A stretch of 37,135 nt of DNA from an uncultured Bacillota bacterium (GTDB taxonomy: Bacteria; Bacillota_I; Bacilli_A; RFN20; CAG-826): the NCBI GenBank assembly GCA_949291655.1, contig CASEWT010000001.1:85709-122843 (forward strand), in the 5' to 3' direction. Positions 25,293 through 33,341 of the stretch are shown here, piece after piece. The notes beneath the pieces were generated by a model, which did no database searches, was not told the DNA's origin, and saw only the letters and a program-made list of their open reading frames with translations. Numbering within the stretch: the stretch's first letter is position 1; each line of letters starts with the position of its first letter. Both the position numbers and the translations under genes were made by a program.

Positions 25293-25886
25293 ATGAAAAA
25301 CGCAAGTTCCCGCCGTTTCTGGCGCTGGATGAAAGTCCAAGCCTACAAGCACGATGGTTCCATCCACCGCGAATGGTCTCCCGCCTACTTGGTGGAAGAG
25401 ACCGATCGTTATTACGCCCTGGCCTCGCGGGCTTCTTTGGTAACCGAGGCCGGCGGCCGGCGGTGGATGACCTCGGAAAATGCCATCTTCTTCCTCTTCA
25501 AGCATGAATGGATGAACGTCATCGCGATGATGAAGCCCGAACGGGGAATTGTCTATTACGTGAACATCGCCTCCCCGACGATTTGCGATGGAGGCTTCCT
25601 CCGTTACATCGATTACGATCTCGACGTTAAGCTTTTCCCCGACCACGTGGTGAAGGAACTTGACGAGCAGGAGTTCCGCCGGCACTCGGCCAAATACGGC
25701 TACGACGAAGAGACTATCGACATCTGCGTCGACATGGAAAAGCGGATCGAGAAGATGATGAGAGACGGCGAGTTTCCCTTTGTCGACGGGGAAGTCCATC
25801 GCCTCTACGATCTCTTCGTGGCCGAGAACCGGCCGTATGAGGTCAGCAAAAGAAAGCCGCTGAACGGCTCAGCTTCTAACGATTGA
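25293..25886 (+). CDS. DUF402 protein, YgaC/Ntdp-like nucleoside di/triphosphatase
   Basis: 197 aa, cytoplasmic. It shows the pattern of the Bacillus YgaC and Staphylococcus Ntdp proteins: WSPAYLVEETDRYYALAS, IVYYVNIASPTICDGGFLRYIDYDLDVKLFPDHVVKELDE (metal-binding and catalytic Asp/Tyr segment) and RHSAKYGYDEE. Those proteins hydrolyse nucleoside di- and triphosphates. It begins 4 bases after the surface protein, but composition returns at once to the genome norm, so the atypical stretch stops exactly here. The last 11 bases overlap the convergent reductase gene. Confidence 0.8.
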   Translation: MKNASSRRFWRWMKVQAYKHDGSIHREWSPAYLVEETDRYYALASRASLVTEAGGRRWMTSENAIFFLFKHEWMNVIAMMKPERGIVYYVNIASPTICDGGFLRYIDYDLDVKLFPDHVVKELDEQEFRRHSAKYGYDEETIDICVDMEKRIEKMMRDGEFPFVDGEVHRLYDLFVAENRPYEVSKRKPLNGSASND

Positions 25887-26787
25887 GAAGATAGGAAGAG
25901 ATGGCTCGCTCGGCTTCCTCGAAGCCGGGCTCCATCCTTTTTCTTTTCCCTTCTTTGTAAGAAAGGTCGCCGAGGATATAGACGTTCGGTTCGGCCATCG
26001 AGTGTTCGTCGCTTAGGTAGCCAAAGCCGGCGGAAGCTTTCTCATAGGGCAAAGGGAGACTTTCGGGTATGAGGCCGAAATTGACGAGAATGGCGTCGCA
26101 GTCTAGGAAGATATCCGTTTGATCAATGACGGATTGGATATGAATTCCCGTGCAAAAGTTCCCTCTTTTCTCGAGTTTTGCCGGAACATAGGAAAGGAAG
26201 ACCTTGATGGGCAAGCCTTCGATCTTCCGTCCGTCCCCGCGGAATTCGTTCCGGCGGTGGACCAAGGTAACGTCGGCGATGGCCGAAAGTTCCCGCGACC
26301 AGTCGAGAGCGCTATCCCCGCCGCCGAAGACGATGACCTTCTTGCCTTCGAGGAGACGAGGGTCGCTTAAAGAGTAAAAGATGTTCTTTGTTCCTTGCTC
26401 GTCCTCTAGACCCATCGTTCGGGGGCGGTAAAAGCCGAGCCCGGTGGCCAAAAAGAGAGTCGAGGCCTCGTATAGCCCTTGGGTCGTTTCGACGGCAAAG
26501 GTTCCGTTTTCTTGCCTTCCGATCCCGGTGACTTTCGTATTCCGCCGGACGTAGGCTTTGTCGATTTCCGAAAGGAGGGCGAGGAAAAGATCGTGCCCCT
26601 TCATCGGCGGATACCCTTTGACGTCGTCGACCGTCTTGGCCGGGTAAAGGTTCTCGAGCTGTCCGCCGAGGGAGGAACTGGCCTCGAGGAGAATGGCGTC
26701 CACGCCGGACTTTTCGAGGAGGGAAAGGGCCTTCATTCCGACCGGCCCGCCTCCGATGACGATCGCCTCATGCTTTTCCATCGCCAT
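25876..26787 (-). CDS. ferredoxin/flavodoxin-NADP+ reductase, YumC type
   Basis: About 303 aa, FAD enzyme of the thioredoxin-reductase fold. The FAD site is AIVIGGGPVGMKALSLLEKSG and the NADPH site is KVIVFGGGDSALDWSRELS. At the position where true thioredoxin reductases carry CxxC there is ATGLGFYRPRTMGLE, the pattern of type 2 ferredoxin-NADP reductases. VYILGDLSY and EPGFEEAERAISSYL form the C-terminal FAD motif. The frame is open to 26880, but that extension overlaps the divergent tsaE promoter. ATG 26787 or 26781 is likely; a weak TACTCT box at 26794-26789 lies just before them. Confidence 0.88.
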   Translation of the reverse strand: MAMEKHEAIVIGGGPVGMKALSLLEKSGVDAILLEASSSLGGQLENLYPAKTVDDVKGYPPMKGHDLFLALLSEIDKAYVRRNTKVTGIGRQENGTFAVETTQGLYEASTLFLATGLGFYRPRTMGLEDEQGTKNIFYSLSDPRLLEGKKVIVFGGGDSALDWSRELSAIADVTLVHRRNEFRGDGRKIEGLPIKVFLSYVPAKLEKRGNFCTGIHIQSVIDQTDIFLDCDAILVNFGLIPESLPLPYEKASAGFGYLSDEHSMAEPNVYILGDLSYKEGKRKRMEPGFEEAERAISSYLLNR

Positions 26788-26864
26788 AAGAGTAGGCGGC
26801 TTCTCGAAGAAAGGAAACAATCTTTTCCGGGGAGCCGCCTTTCCTTCCCCTAAGGGGAAAAAGA

Positions 26865-26870
26865 TATAAT
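26865..26870 (+). promoter_or_regulatory. -10 box of the t6A operon
   Basis: Perfect TATAAT, 10 bases before ATG 26881, with no Shine-Dalgarno. The in-frame ATG at 26869 is part of the box and is not a likely start. Expected leader 2-4 bases. Confidence 0.6.
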
Positions 26871-26880
26871 GCAGCCGCAT

Positions 26881-27339
26881 ATGCTAGAAAGAACCTGCTT
26901 AACCTCTTCCGCGGAACAAACGATGCTCCTTGGGAAGAAGATTGCCTCCCTTGCCAAGCCCGGCGACGTCGTTCTCCTCAAAGGGGGGCTCGGAAGCGGC
27001 AAGACGACCCTCGTCAAGGGGGCCGGGAAAGAACTGGGAGTCCTCGATCCCGTCATCTCCCCGACCTTCAACATCCTGAAATGCTATTTCAAGGGAAGGT
27101 TCCCGATGTACCACATCGACGGCTACCGCCTCGAGGGTCAGAACCTCGATATTGGCCTCGAGGAGGCCATTTACGGAGACGGGATCGCCTTCATCGAATG
27201 GCCGGAATACCTTGCCGCCATCCTGCCGGATGAATACCTCGAACTTTCCTTCGAGAAAACGGGGGAAGAAGGACGGAAGGTCAACTTTCTTGCCAAGGGA
27301 AAGCGGGCCGAGGAACTCCTAGGAGGGCTCTTACTATGA
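26881..27339 (+). CDS. tsaE: tRNA t6A37 biosynthesis ATPase TsaE
   Basis: 152 aa, cytoplasmic P-loop ATPase that acts with TsaB and TsaD in threonylcarbamoylation of A37 in ANN-decoding tRNAs. Walker A LKGGLGSGKTTLVKGAGKELG near residues 36-55, SPTFNIL, YHIDGYRLEG and IAFIEWPEYL are diagnostic. First gene of a four-gene operon; its stop overlaps tsaB by 4 bases (ATGA). Confidence 0.95.
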   Translation: MLERTCLTSSAEQTMLLGKKIASLAKPGDVVLLKGGLGSGKTTLVKGAGKELGVLDPVISPTFNILKCYFKGRFPMYHIDGYRLEGQNLDIGLEEAIYGDGIAFIEWPEYLAAILPDEYLELSFEKTGEEGRKVNFLAKGKRAEELLGGLLL

Positions 27340-27926
27340 CTGATGTCTTGCTCGACACCTCGTTGACCCATCTCCGGGTAGGCTTGGCTAAGGACGGAAA
27401 GATCATTGCCTCCCTCGACAAGCCGGCCTTCATGCGCCAAAGCGAGGAAATGATCCCGACCCTTGATCGCCTCATGGAAGAAACGAAGACCGGCCGCTCC
27501 GACATCGATTCGATCATCGTCGCCCGGGGTCCGGGATCGTATACCGGGGTCCGGATCGCCATGACCGCGGCCAAGGTCATGGCCTTGGCCCTCGGAAAGC
27601 CCCTCTATCTTGTCTCGAGCCTTGCTATCCTCCGGGAGGGGGAGAAAAAGACGGCCATCATGATGGATGCCCGGGCCAAGCGGTCCTATTTCGCCGTTTA
27701 CGAGGGAAATAAGGCCATCGTCGAAGATTGCATCAAAAGCAACGACGAGGTGCTCTCTTACCTTAGCGAACACCCCGATTGCCTCCTCGGGGGCGAGCCC
27801 TCTTACCTCGGCCTCGAGGCGAATGCCAAGCCGGACGTCTTCCTCAACATGCTCGCGGCTAAGGAAGGGGAGAAAGCCGACACCCTAACGGCCGCGCCGG
27901 CTTACTTAAGGGGACCGATCCGGTGA
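27336..27926 (+). CDS. tsaB: tRNA t6A37 biosynthesis dimerisation protein TsaB
   Basis: 196 aa, inactive ASKHA-fold partner of TsaD. It starts MTDVLLDTSLTHLRVGLAKDG and has IIVARGPGSYTGVRIAMTAAKVMALALGKP, the strongly conserved TsaB segment, then AIMMDARAKRSYFAVYE. Overlaps tsaE and rimI by 4 bases at each end. Confidence 0.94.
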   Translation: MTDVLLDTSLTHLRVGLAKDGKIIASLDKPAFMRQSEEMIPTLDRLMEETKTGRSDIDSIIVARGPGSYTGVRIAMTAAKVMALALGKPLYLVSSLAILREGEKKTAIMMDARAKRSYFAVYEGNKAIVEDCIKSNDEVLSYLSEHPDCLLGGEPSYLGLEANAKPDVFLNMLAAKEGEKADTLTAAPAYLRGPIR

Positions 27927-28369
27927 TCAGAAAGGCCACCATTGAGGACGTCGACGCGATCGCCGAGGTCGAAAAGGCGGCTTTCCCGAAGGGGGCTTGG
28001 CCGCGGAAAGCCATCCTCGCCGAGTTCACCGAGAACGAGCTCTCGGAAATCTATGTCGACGTCGAGGACGGGAAGATCGTCGCCTGGCTCGACTTCATGA
28101 TCACCTTCAACTCGGCGACGGTCATGGCCCTCGGGGTCCTTCCGGAATACCGGAAGCGGGGGATTGCCACTTCCCTCATGAAGAAGATGGAGGAAGTCTG
28201 CCGGGCTCAAGAGGAAACGGTGGAATGGATTACCCTCGAAGTGCGGGAATCCAACGAAGAAGCCATCGCTCTCTACCGAAAGCTCGGCTATGCCTACGTC
28301 ACCAAGAAGGTGGCTTATTACGAGGACGGGGAAGACGCCCTCTATCTGATAAGGAGCCTCATATCATGA
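27923..28369 (+). CDS. rimI: ribosomal protein S18-alanine N-acetyltransferase-like GNAT protein
   Basis: 148 aa, GNAT fold. The acetyl-CoA loop is EYRKRGIATSLMKKMEEV, preceded by VMALGVLPEYR and followed by ITLEVRESNEEAIALYRKLGYAYV, as in RimI proteins. GTG start overlapping the tsaB stop (GTGA). RimI commonly lies between tsaB and tsaD in Firmicutes, which supports the name over a generic GNAT call. Confidence 0.9.
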   Translation: MIRKATIEDVDAIAEVEKAAFPKGAWPRKAILAEFTENELSEIYVDVEDGKIVAWLDFMITFNSATVMALGVLPEYRKRGIATSLMKKMEEVCRAQEETVEWITLEVRESNEEAIALYRKLGYAYVTKKVAYYEDGEDALYLIRSLIS

Positions 28370-29397
28370 GCATCATTCTCGGAATCGAAAGTAGCTGCGA
28401 CGAAACGGCCGCGGCCCTCACCAAGGACGGCAAGCTCCTTGCAAACGTCATTTCCTCGCAAGCCGACATCCACGCCAAGTACGGCGGCGTCATGCCGGAA
28501 GTCGCGAGCCGCCTCCACGTCGAAAACATCGGGGTCGTCCTCAAGGAGACGATGGAAAAAGCCGGGATCGGCTACGAGGAACTCGATGCTATCGCCTTCA
28601 CCCGGGGGCCCGGCCTCATCGGATCCCTCCACGCCGGAGTCGAAGCGGCCAAGGCGCTGGCTCTCCTCTATAAGAAACCGCTTGTTCCGGTTCACCATTT
28701 GGCCGGGCACATCTATGCCAACGAATACGTCGATTCCTTCTCCTTTCCGCTTCTTGCGGTCGTCGTCTCGGGCGGCAACACCGAGCTCGTCCTCATGGAA
28801 AGGGACCTCGACTTCAAGGTCATCGGGGAAACGAAGGACGACGCGGTCGGGGAAAGCTTCGACAAAGTCGCCCGTATCGTCGGCCTCCCTTACCCCGGCG
28901 GCCTTCCGATCGACCTTCACGCCCAGAAAGGGAAGCCGGTTTACGACTTTCCGGTCCAGAAACTACACCATGTCCCGGGAACCGAGAAATATGATTATTC
29001 CTTCTCCTATTCCGGCCTCAAGACGGCCGTCCTCAACTTCGTCGAGCATAAGCGGGCGAAAGGCGAGTCCTATGACCTCGACGACCTCTGCGCTTCCTTT
29101 ACGAAAGCCGCGATCGACCCAATCGTCGAGCGAATGAAGGCTGCGGCTAAGGAATATCATGTCAAGCAGGTTGTCCTCGCTGGCGGGGTCAGCGCGAACT
29201 CCTACCTCCGGAGCGAAGCGGCCAAGGCTCTCGAGGGAACGGGCATTCATCTCACCATCCCACCCCTTTGGTGCACGACCGACAACGCGGCCATGATTGC
29301 CAAGGTTGGGGAAAAGCTTTTCGCCTCCGGCATTACCTGCTCCCTTGATGTCGACGTCGACCCGAACTGGCAAATCGAGGATTTCAAGGAGTTCTGA
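28366..29397 (+). CDS. tsaD: tRNA N6-adenosine threonylcarbamoyltransferase TsaD
   Basis: 343 aa, the catalytic subunit of t6A synthesis, a metal-dependent ASKHA protein. MSIILGIESSCDETAAAL, the HHLAGHIYANEY metal ligands, VVVSGGNTELVLME, DDAVGESFDKVARIVGLPYPGG and VLAGGVSANSYLR are all present. Long upstream frames are shadows of rimI. ATG 28366 overlaps the rimI stop by 4 bases and has AAGGAG 9 bases before it. Last gene of the operon. Confidence 0.97.
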   Translation: MSIILGIESSCDETAAALTKDGKLLANVISSQADIHAKYGGVMPEVASRLHVENIGVVLKETMEKAGIGYEELDAIAFTRGPGLIGSLHAGVEAAKALALLYKKPLVPVHHLAGHIYANEYVDSFSFPLLAVVVSGGNTELVLMERDLDFKVIGETKDDAVGESFDKVARIVGLPYPGGLPIDLHAQKGKPVYDFPVQKLHHVPGTEKYDYSFSYSGLKTAVLNFVEHKRAKGESYDLDDLCASFTKAAIDPIVERMKAAAKEYHVKQVVLAGGVSANSYLRSEAAKALEGTGIHLTIPPLWCTTDNAAMIAKVGEKLFASGITCSLDVDVDPNWQIEDFKEF

Positions 29398-29408
29398 AGG
29401 ACTCCTTT

Positions 29409-29435
29409 CCTTTTGCCGCAAAAGGGGCATTTTTT
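29409..29435 (+). terminator. intrinsic terminator of the t6A operon
   Basis: CCTTTTG (29409-29415), loop CCG, CAAAAGG (29419-29425), then GGCA and six T. Confidence 0.85.
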
Positions 29436-29469
29436 GTCGTTTCGACCTGCCTAAATCCTTTTTCTTAAA

Positions 29470-29524
29470 AATCTTTCGAAAGAAAAATGGCCTTTTCGAA
29501 AAGAAAAACCAAATTTCGAAAAGA
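29470..29524 (+). repeat. upstream array of three TTTCGAAA repeats
   Basis: Palindromic TTTCGAAA cores centred on 29477/78, 29497/98 and 29517/18, an exact 20-base period. The cores are followed by AGAAAAA in the first two copies. The third overlaps where the -35 of the next gene should be. Bases 29470-29508 are identical to 30974-31012 beyond the gene. Confidence 0.9.
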
Positions 29525-29540
29525 TTATTCCGTTTTTTGT

Positions 29541-29546
29541 TATAAT
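29541..29546 (+). promoter_or_regulatory. promoter -10 of the AlbA_2 regulator gene
   Basis: Perfect TATAAT. The -35 position (about 29518-29523) lies within the third TTTCGAAA repeat, so a protein on the array would block or contact RNA polymerase. Confidence 0.7.
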
Positions 29547-29563
29547 TAAGCCGGAGGAAGGTT

Positions 29564-30970
29564 ATGTTTGAAGATTTAAGAGAAAGCGAAAATGTTGAAT
29601 TCAAGGAGGCGTCTACGTCGAAAGTTCCTGCTTCTTTTTGGGAAACATACTCCTCCTTTGCCAATACTTCGGGGGGAACCATTTATCTAGGGATTAACGA
29701 AAAGAAGCCTCATAACGAATTAGTGGGGGTCGAAAATGCCGCCCAGATGGTTAAGGACATTTTTGATACGGCAAACATTCCAGCCAAGGTTTCGCGGAAT
29801 GTCTTGAAAAGCGAGTCGGTCAAAGTGGTGACGGTCGACGGACACGACATCATCGTGGTCGTCGTGCCCGAGTGCCCAAAGAATGAAAAACCAATTTACC
29901 TGAATGGAAACCCTGCCCTTTGTTATCGGCGGGATGGGATGGTAGACCACCGAATGAGCTTTCGGGAAGCTCTTGGGTTGTTTTACTATTCCGCTCGCAT
30001 TGAAGAAGGAGGGCGCCCGAATCAAAATGGCGTACTCTTCGATGATCTCGATAAGGGTACCCTTTCCCGATACCGGTCGCTCTACGACCGTCTTTTCCCA
30101 AACAACTTTTTCAAGGAATATTCGCTTGAGGATTTCTGTTCGAGCCTCGGCATCACCCGAAAGACTCCGGATGGATACGTGCCTACGAATGACGCCATCT
30201 TGATGTTTGCTCCCTTTCGCCTGATTTCGCAGCTCTACCCTTCTTTCTACCTCGATTTCCAAGTTCGATCGGCGCATGACGAAAAGTGGGAACAGAGGAT
30301 TTCTTCCGATGACGGTCTCTGGTCGGGAAACGTTTTCGATTTCTATCTCAAGGTAAGCGAGGAATTATTCCACCGGCTTCCGTCCCCTTATCTCCTCCTC
30401 AACGGGGTTGACCGCGGGCACGATACGCTGGTGGAAGCCGTCATCGAAGCGGTGGTCAATAGCCTCAACAATGCCGATTTCCAGCGCGGCACCAGCGTCC
30501 GCATCGTCCTCGATGCCCGAGGCATTTCCATCGAGAACTCCGGACCGATGGGCGTCAATTTGGAAGAAGCCTTCGAAGGCGGGCATTCAAACCCCCGAAA
30601 CCGCGGAATCGTGTCTATTTTTCGCTCAGTCAAAATCGGCGACCTCGCAGGGACGGGGATTCGCAAGATGATTGCCGCTCTTCGCTCGCTCCAGATGAGC
30701 GAGCCGTTCTATCGAACCGACAATGTGAGTTTTGTCTCTGTCTACATTTCATTTGCCAAGGGCTTAAGCCAAGAAGAAAGGAAAGTCTTTGCCGCTCTTA
30801 ACAAGTTAGGAACGGCCGGCATCAAGGATATCGTTGAGGAAACTGGTTATAGCCGTTACCAAACCAATGCCGCCCTCATCAAGTTGATCAATGTGGGCTT
30901 AGTCCGGACCAATGGGGCCGCTACCAAGGGCCGAACCTATGCCATTGTTGGTCGCGTCGAAAGAATCTGA
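29564..30970 (+). CDS. AlbA_2 (Schlafen-type) DNA-binding regulator with ATPase-like and winged-helix domains
   Basis: 468 aa. The N-terminal AlbA_2 domain has ESENVEFKEA, FWETYSSFANTSGGTIYLGI and ALCYRRDGMVDHRMS. The middle has a GHKL-like HATPase_c_4 fold (VEAVIEAVVNSLNNADF and AGTGIRKMIAALR). The last ~60 residues are a winged helix (LGTAGIKDIVEETGYSRYQTNAALIKLINVGLV). Such proteins are usually called ATP-dependent or Schlafen-like transcriptional regulators; some occur in mobile islands. Strong GGAGGAAGG before the ATG. Codon use is somewhat more AT-rich than in the flanking operons. The gene is bracketed by identical repeats, which are the obvious candidate binding sites. That pairing is inference. 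Confidence 0.88.
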   Translation: MFEDLRESENVEFKEASTSKVPASFWETYSSFANTSGGTIYLGINEKKPHNELVGVENAAQMVKDIFDTANIPAKVSRNVLKSESVKVVTVDGHDIIVVVVPECPKNEKPIYLNGNPALCYRRDGMVDHRMSFREALGLFYYSARIEEGGRPNQNGVLFDDLDKGTLSRYRSLYDRLFPNNFFKEYSLEDFCSSLGITRKTPDGYVPTNDAILMFAPFRLISQLYPSFYLDFQVRSAHDEKWEQRISSDDGLWSGNVFDFYLKVSEELFHRLPSPYLLLNGVDRGHDTLVEAVIEAVVNSLNNADFQRGTSVRIVLDARGISIENSGPMGVNLEEAFEGGHSNPRNRGIVSIFRSVKIGDLAGTGIRKMIAALRSLQMSEPFYRTDNVSFVSVYISFAKGLSQEERKVFAALNKLGTAGIKDIVEETGYSRYQTNAALIKLINVGLVRTNGAATKGRTYAIVGRVERI

Positions 30971-30973
30971 CGG

Positions 30974-31052
30974 AATCTTTCGAAAGAAAAATGGCCTTTT
31001 CGAAAAGAAAAAGTGATCTTTCGATAAGAAAAACCAATGTTCCGAATAGATT
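30974..31052 (+). repeat. downstream array of four TTTCGAAA-like repeats
   Basis: Cores centred on 30981/82, 31001/02, 31022/23 and 31043/44, with a 20-21-base period. The first 39 bases copy the upstream array exactly; the third (TTTCGATA) and fourth (TTCCGAAT) have drifted. It starts 3 bases after the regulator stop and ends ~40 bases before the asnS promoter. Confidence 0.85.
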
Positions 31053-31094
31053 CTTTTTCTTCCGATCCCGAATGGCAAACGCCATCGCATGCTC

Positions 31095-31100
31095 TACAAT
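31095..31100 (+). promoter_or_regulatory. promoter -10 of asnS
   Basis: TACAAT, 27 bases before ATG 31128, with AAGGAG at 31115-31120 in the leader. No clear -35. Confidence 0.5.
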
Positions 31101-31127
31101 ATCGGGGCAACCGCAAGGAGTGGCGAT

Positions 31128-32498
31128 ATGTCCAAGAAACTGACGGTCCGGGACCTCTATGAGCTTTACGCCCAAGCCCCGGACGAACTTACGAAGGAAG
31201 AATGCGTTGTCGACGGCTGGATCAGGACCAACCGCGACAACGGGAAAATCGGCTTCATCGAGCTTCATGACGGGACGGTCTTTAAGGGCGTCCAGATCGT
31301 CTATGGGGAAGGAACCGGCTATGAGCGCTTGAAGACGGCCGCGGCCATCGAGGTTACCGGCGAGCTGCGCCTTACCCCCGAGGCCAAGCAGCCTTTTGAG
31401 ATCCACACCCGGAAGATCGACCTCATTGGGGACGTCGACGAGGATTACCCCCTTCAGAAGAAGCGCGCCTCGTTCGAGTTCCTCCGCGACATCGCCTATC
31501 TTCGCCCCCGGGCCAACACCTTCCAGGCTCTCTACCGGGTCCGTTCGGTCCTCGCGATGAACATCCATCGCTATTTCCAGGACCGCGGCTTCGTCTATGT
31601 CCATACCCCGGAGATTACCTCAAACGACGCCGAAGGGGCCGGGCAGGTCTTTTCCGTCGTGACCGATGCCAAGGATCCCTATAAGGACTTTTTCGGGCGG
31701 AAAGCCTCCCTCACCGTTTCTGGCCAGCTCCACGTCGAGGCCTTTGCCCTCGCCTTCAAGGATGTCTATACCTTCGGCCCGACCTTCCGGGCCGAGAAGA
31801 GCAACACCCCGCGCCACGCGAGCGAATTCTGGATGATCGAGCCGGAAATCGCCTTTGCCCACCTGAGCGACGACATGGACCTCATCGAGGATTTCCTCAA
31901 ATACCTCATCCGGGAAACGCTCTCCCGCTGCCCCGATGAGATGGCCTTCTTCGACAAGTTCATCCAGCCGGGACTCCTCGAGAAGCTGAAGCACGTCGAG
32001 GAAACGCCCTTCCAGAGGATGACCTACACCGAAGCCGTCTCGCGCCTCGAAGAGGCCGTGCGGGCCGGGCATAAGTTCGAATATGACGACATCAAGTGGG
32101 GAATGGACCTCCAGTCCGAGCATGAACGCTATCTCACCGAAAAAGTCGTCGGAGGACCGCTTTTCCTCATCGACTACCCAAAGGAAATCAAGGCGTTCTA
32201 CATGAAGGAAAACGACGATGGGAAGACGGTTGCCGCCTGCGACCTCCTCGTCCCGGGCGAAGGGGAAATCGTCGGGGGATCCGAACGCGAGGTCCGCCCT
32301 GAGGTCCTCAAGGCCAAGATGGAGAAAAACGGCAACTTCGAAGGGCTCGAGTGGTATTACAACCTTCGCCGCTTCGGGGGCTGCCCCCATGCCGGCTTCG
32401 GCCTCGGCTTCGACCGCTTCCTCATGTACCTCACCGGCATCGCGAACATCCGCGACACCGAGCCCTACCCGCGGACGGCCAATGCCCTCAAGTACTAG
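31128..32498 (+). CDS. asnS: asparaginyl-tRNA synthetase
   Basis: Charges tRNA-Asn; class IIb synthetase, 456 aa, normal length. The N-terminal OB-fold anticodon-binding domain has VVDGWIRTNRDNGKIGFIELHDGT. The catalytic domain has motif 2 FGPTFRAEKSNTPRHASEFWMIEPE and motif 3 HAGFGLGFDRFLMYLTGI. The Asn-type features EITSNDAEGAGQVFSV and YPKEIKAFYMKENDDGKTVAACDLLVPG separate it from AspRS. ATG 31128 is set by AAGGAG; the frame is open 13 codons further but lies in the promoter. Confidence 0.97.
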   Translation: MSKKLTVRDLYELYAQAPDELTKEECVVDGWIRTNRDNGKIGFIELHDGTVFKGVQIVYGEGTGYERLKTAAAIEVTGELRLTPEAKQPFEIHTRKIDLIGDVDEDYPLQKKRASFEFLRDIAYLRPRANTFQALYRVRSVLAMNIHRYFQDRGFVYVHTPEITSNDAEGAGQVFSVVTDAKDPYKDFFGRKASLTVSGQLHVEAFALAFKDVYTFGPTFRAEKSNTPRHASEFWMIEPEIAFAHLSDDMDLIEDFLKYLIRETLSRCPDEMAFFDKFIQPGLLEKLKHVEETPFQRMTYTEAVSRLEEAVRAGHKFEYDDIKWGMDLQSEHERYLTEKVVGGPLFLIDYPKEIKAFYMKENDDGKTVAACDLLVPGEGEIVGGSEREVRPEVLKAKMEKNGNFEGLEWYYNLRRFGGCPHAGFGLGFDRFLMYLTGIANIRDTEPYPRTANALKY

Positions 32499-32512
32499 GG
32501 GAGGAGTTTGAA

Positions 32513-32650
32513 ATGGAAGAAGAAAAGGAACGGAGCGAAGAAGAAAGAAAGGCGCTTTCCTATAAGCGCCTGACTTTTCTCGTCCTCGGAGCGTCTTTGG
32601 TCGTCTTCGGCCTCATCGTGGCCGAGGTCATCATGATTTTTGCTCGTTAG
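32513..32650 (+). CDS. 45-aa single-pass membrane protein
   Basis: A very acidic/basic N-terminus (MEEEKERSEEERKALSYKR) is followed by one membrane helix (LTFLVLGASLVVFGLIVAEV) and ends FAR. GGGGAGGAG lies 8 bases before the ATG, and the gene begins 14 bases after asnS, so it is probably cotranscribed. The last 20 bases overlap the tail of the convergent membrane-protein gene. No family recognised; the strong ribosome site and clean topology make it believable. Confidence 0.65.
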   Translation: MEEEKERSEEERKALSYKRLTFLVLGASLVVFGLIVAEVIMIFAR

Positions 32651-33341
32651 CGGAGGCTTGCTCCTCTTTGATTTCGGCCTTCGCCGCTTCGCTGGCGAGG
32701 GCCTTTTCCTTATCGCCTTTGAGGGCATCGTAGAAGTTGTAGCCCTCGAGGGTCTTCTCATAGACCGTATGCATCCGGCTCCTCAAGGTCAGGCAGCGCG
32801 AGAGGTAGGCCATGGAAGCGACGAGGTAATAGGTGAGGAAAATAAGGAACAGGGGAACGATGACGTAGGAGGCCCAATAGGAAGAATCGAGGTAGGGGGC
32901 GTGGATAAGAGGCGGCCACTCGTTGAGCAGGCGCATCCCCCAAAGGGTCACGTAGATGCTTTCCTCGTTCCAGTCGTAGACATAGAAGAGGGTGGAGAAG
33001 CGCTCGAAGTGATTGGCCGCCCATTCCCCGGAAATCGAGGAATAGACGAGGTAGAAGGCGAGAAGGAGCAAGCCGATGAGGATGGCCGGGCTCGCTTCCC
33101 TAACGAAGAGCTGGGCGTTTTTCTTCCGGCCGTATCTCTTCAAATGGTCGGGAGAGGAAATGACCCGGTAGACGACCGGGTCGTGGAGGAAGGAATCGAC
33201 CCGCTTCCCTTGCTTCTTGAAAAGGAGGCGGACACCCATCCCGATGAGGCCGACGAGAATGAAAAGGATGAGGAGGAAGATGAGGAAAATGATAAGAAGC
33301 CGGCGGTCGTTCTCGTTTAGGGTGATACCAACGTAAAACAT
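32631..33341 (-). CDS. membrane protein of unknown function
   Basis: 236 aa with about three membrane helices: LLIIFLIFLLILFILVGLIG, ILIGLLLLAFYLVYSSI and YVIVPLFLIFLTYYLVASMA. The C-terminal tail is charged (KGDKEKALASEAAKAEIKEEQ). Last gene of a three-gene minus-strand operon; its ATG overlaps the preceding stop by one base (TGATG). A GTG one codon earlier is also possible. No family recognised. Confidence 0.75.
   Translation of the reverse strand: MFYVGITLNENDRRLLIIFLIFLLILFILVGLIGMGVRLLFKKQGKRVDSFLHDPVVYRVISSPDHLKRYGRKKNAQLFVREASPAILIGLLLLAFYLVYSSISGEWAANHFERFSTLFYVYDWNEESIYVTLWGMRLLNEWPPLIHAPYLDSSYWASYVIVPLFLIFLTYYLVASMAYLSRCLTLRSRMHTVYEKTLEGYNFYDALKGDKEKALASEAAKAEIKEEQASANEQKS

Noticed and set aside
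27997-28365. Extension of TsaD by ~120 residues
   Set aside because: It overlaps rimI in another frame; TsaD has a conserved start MSIILGIESSCDE with a ribosome site.
29470-31012. Insertion sequence or transposon ends
   Set aside because: The bracketed gene has no transposase features, and the repeats are direct and internally repetitive instead of terminal inverted repeats. Mobility is left as an open question in the findings.
29470-31052. CRISPR array
   Set aside because: The period is only 20-21 bases, the cores are palindromic, there are no 25-40-base unique spacers, and a full gene divides the two arrays.
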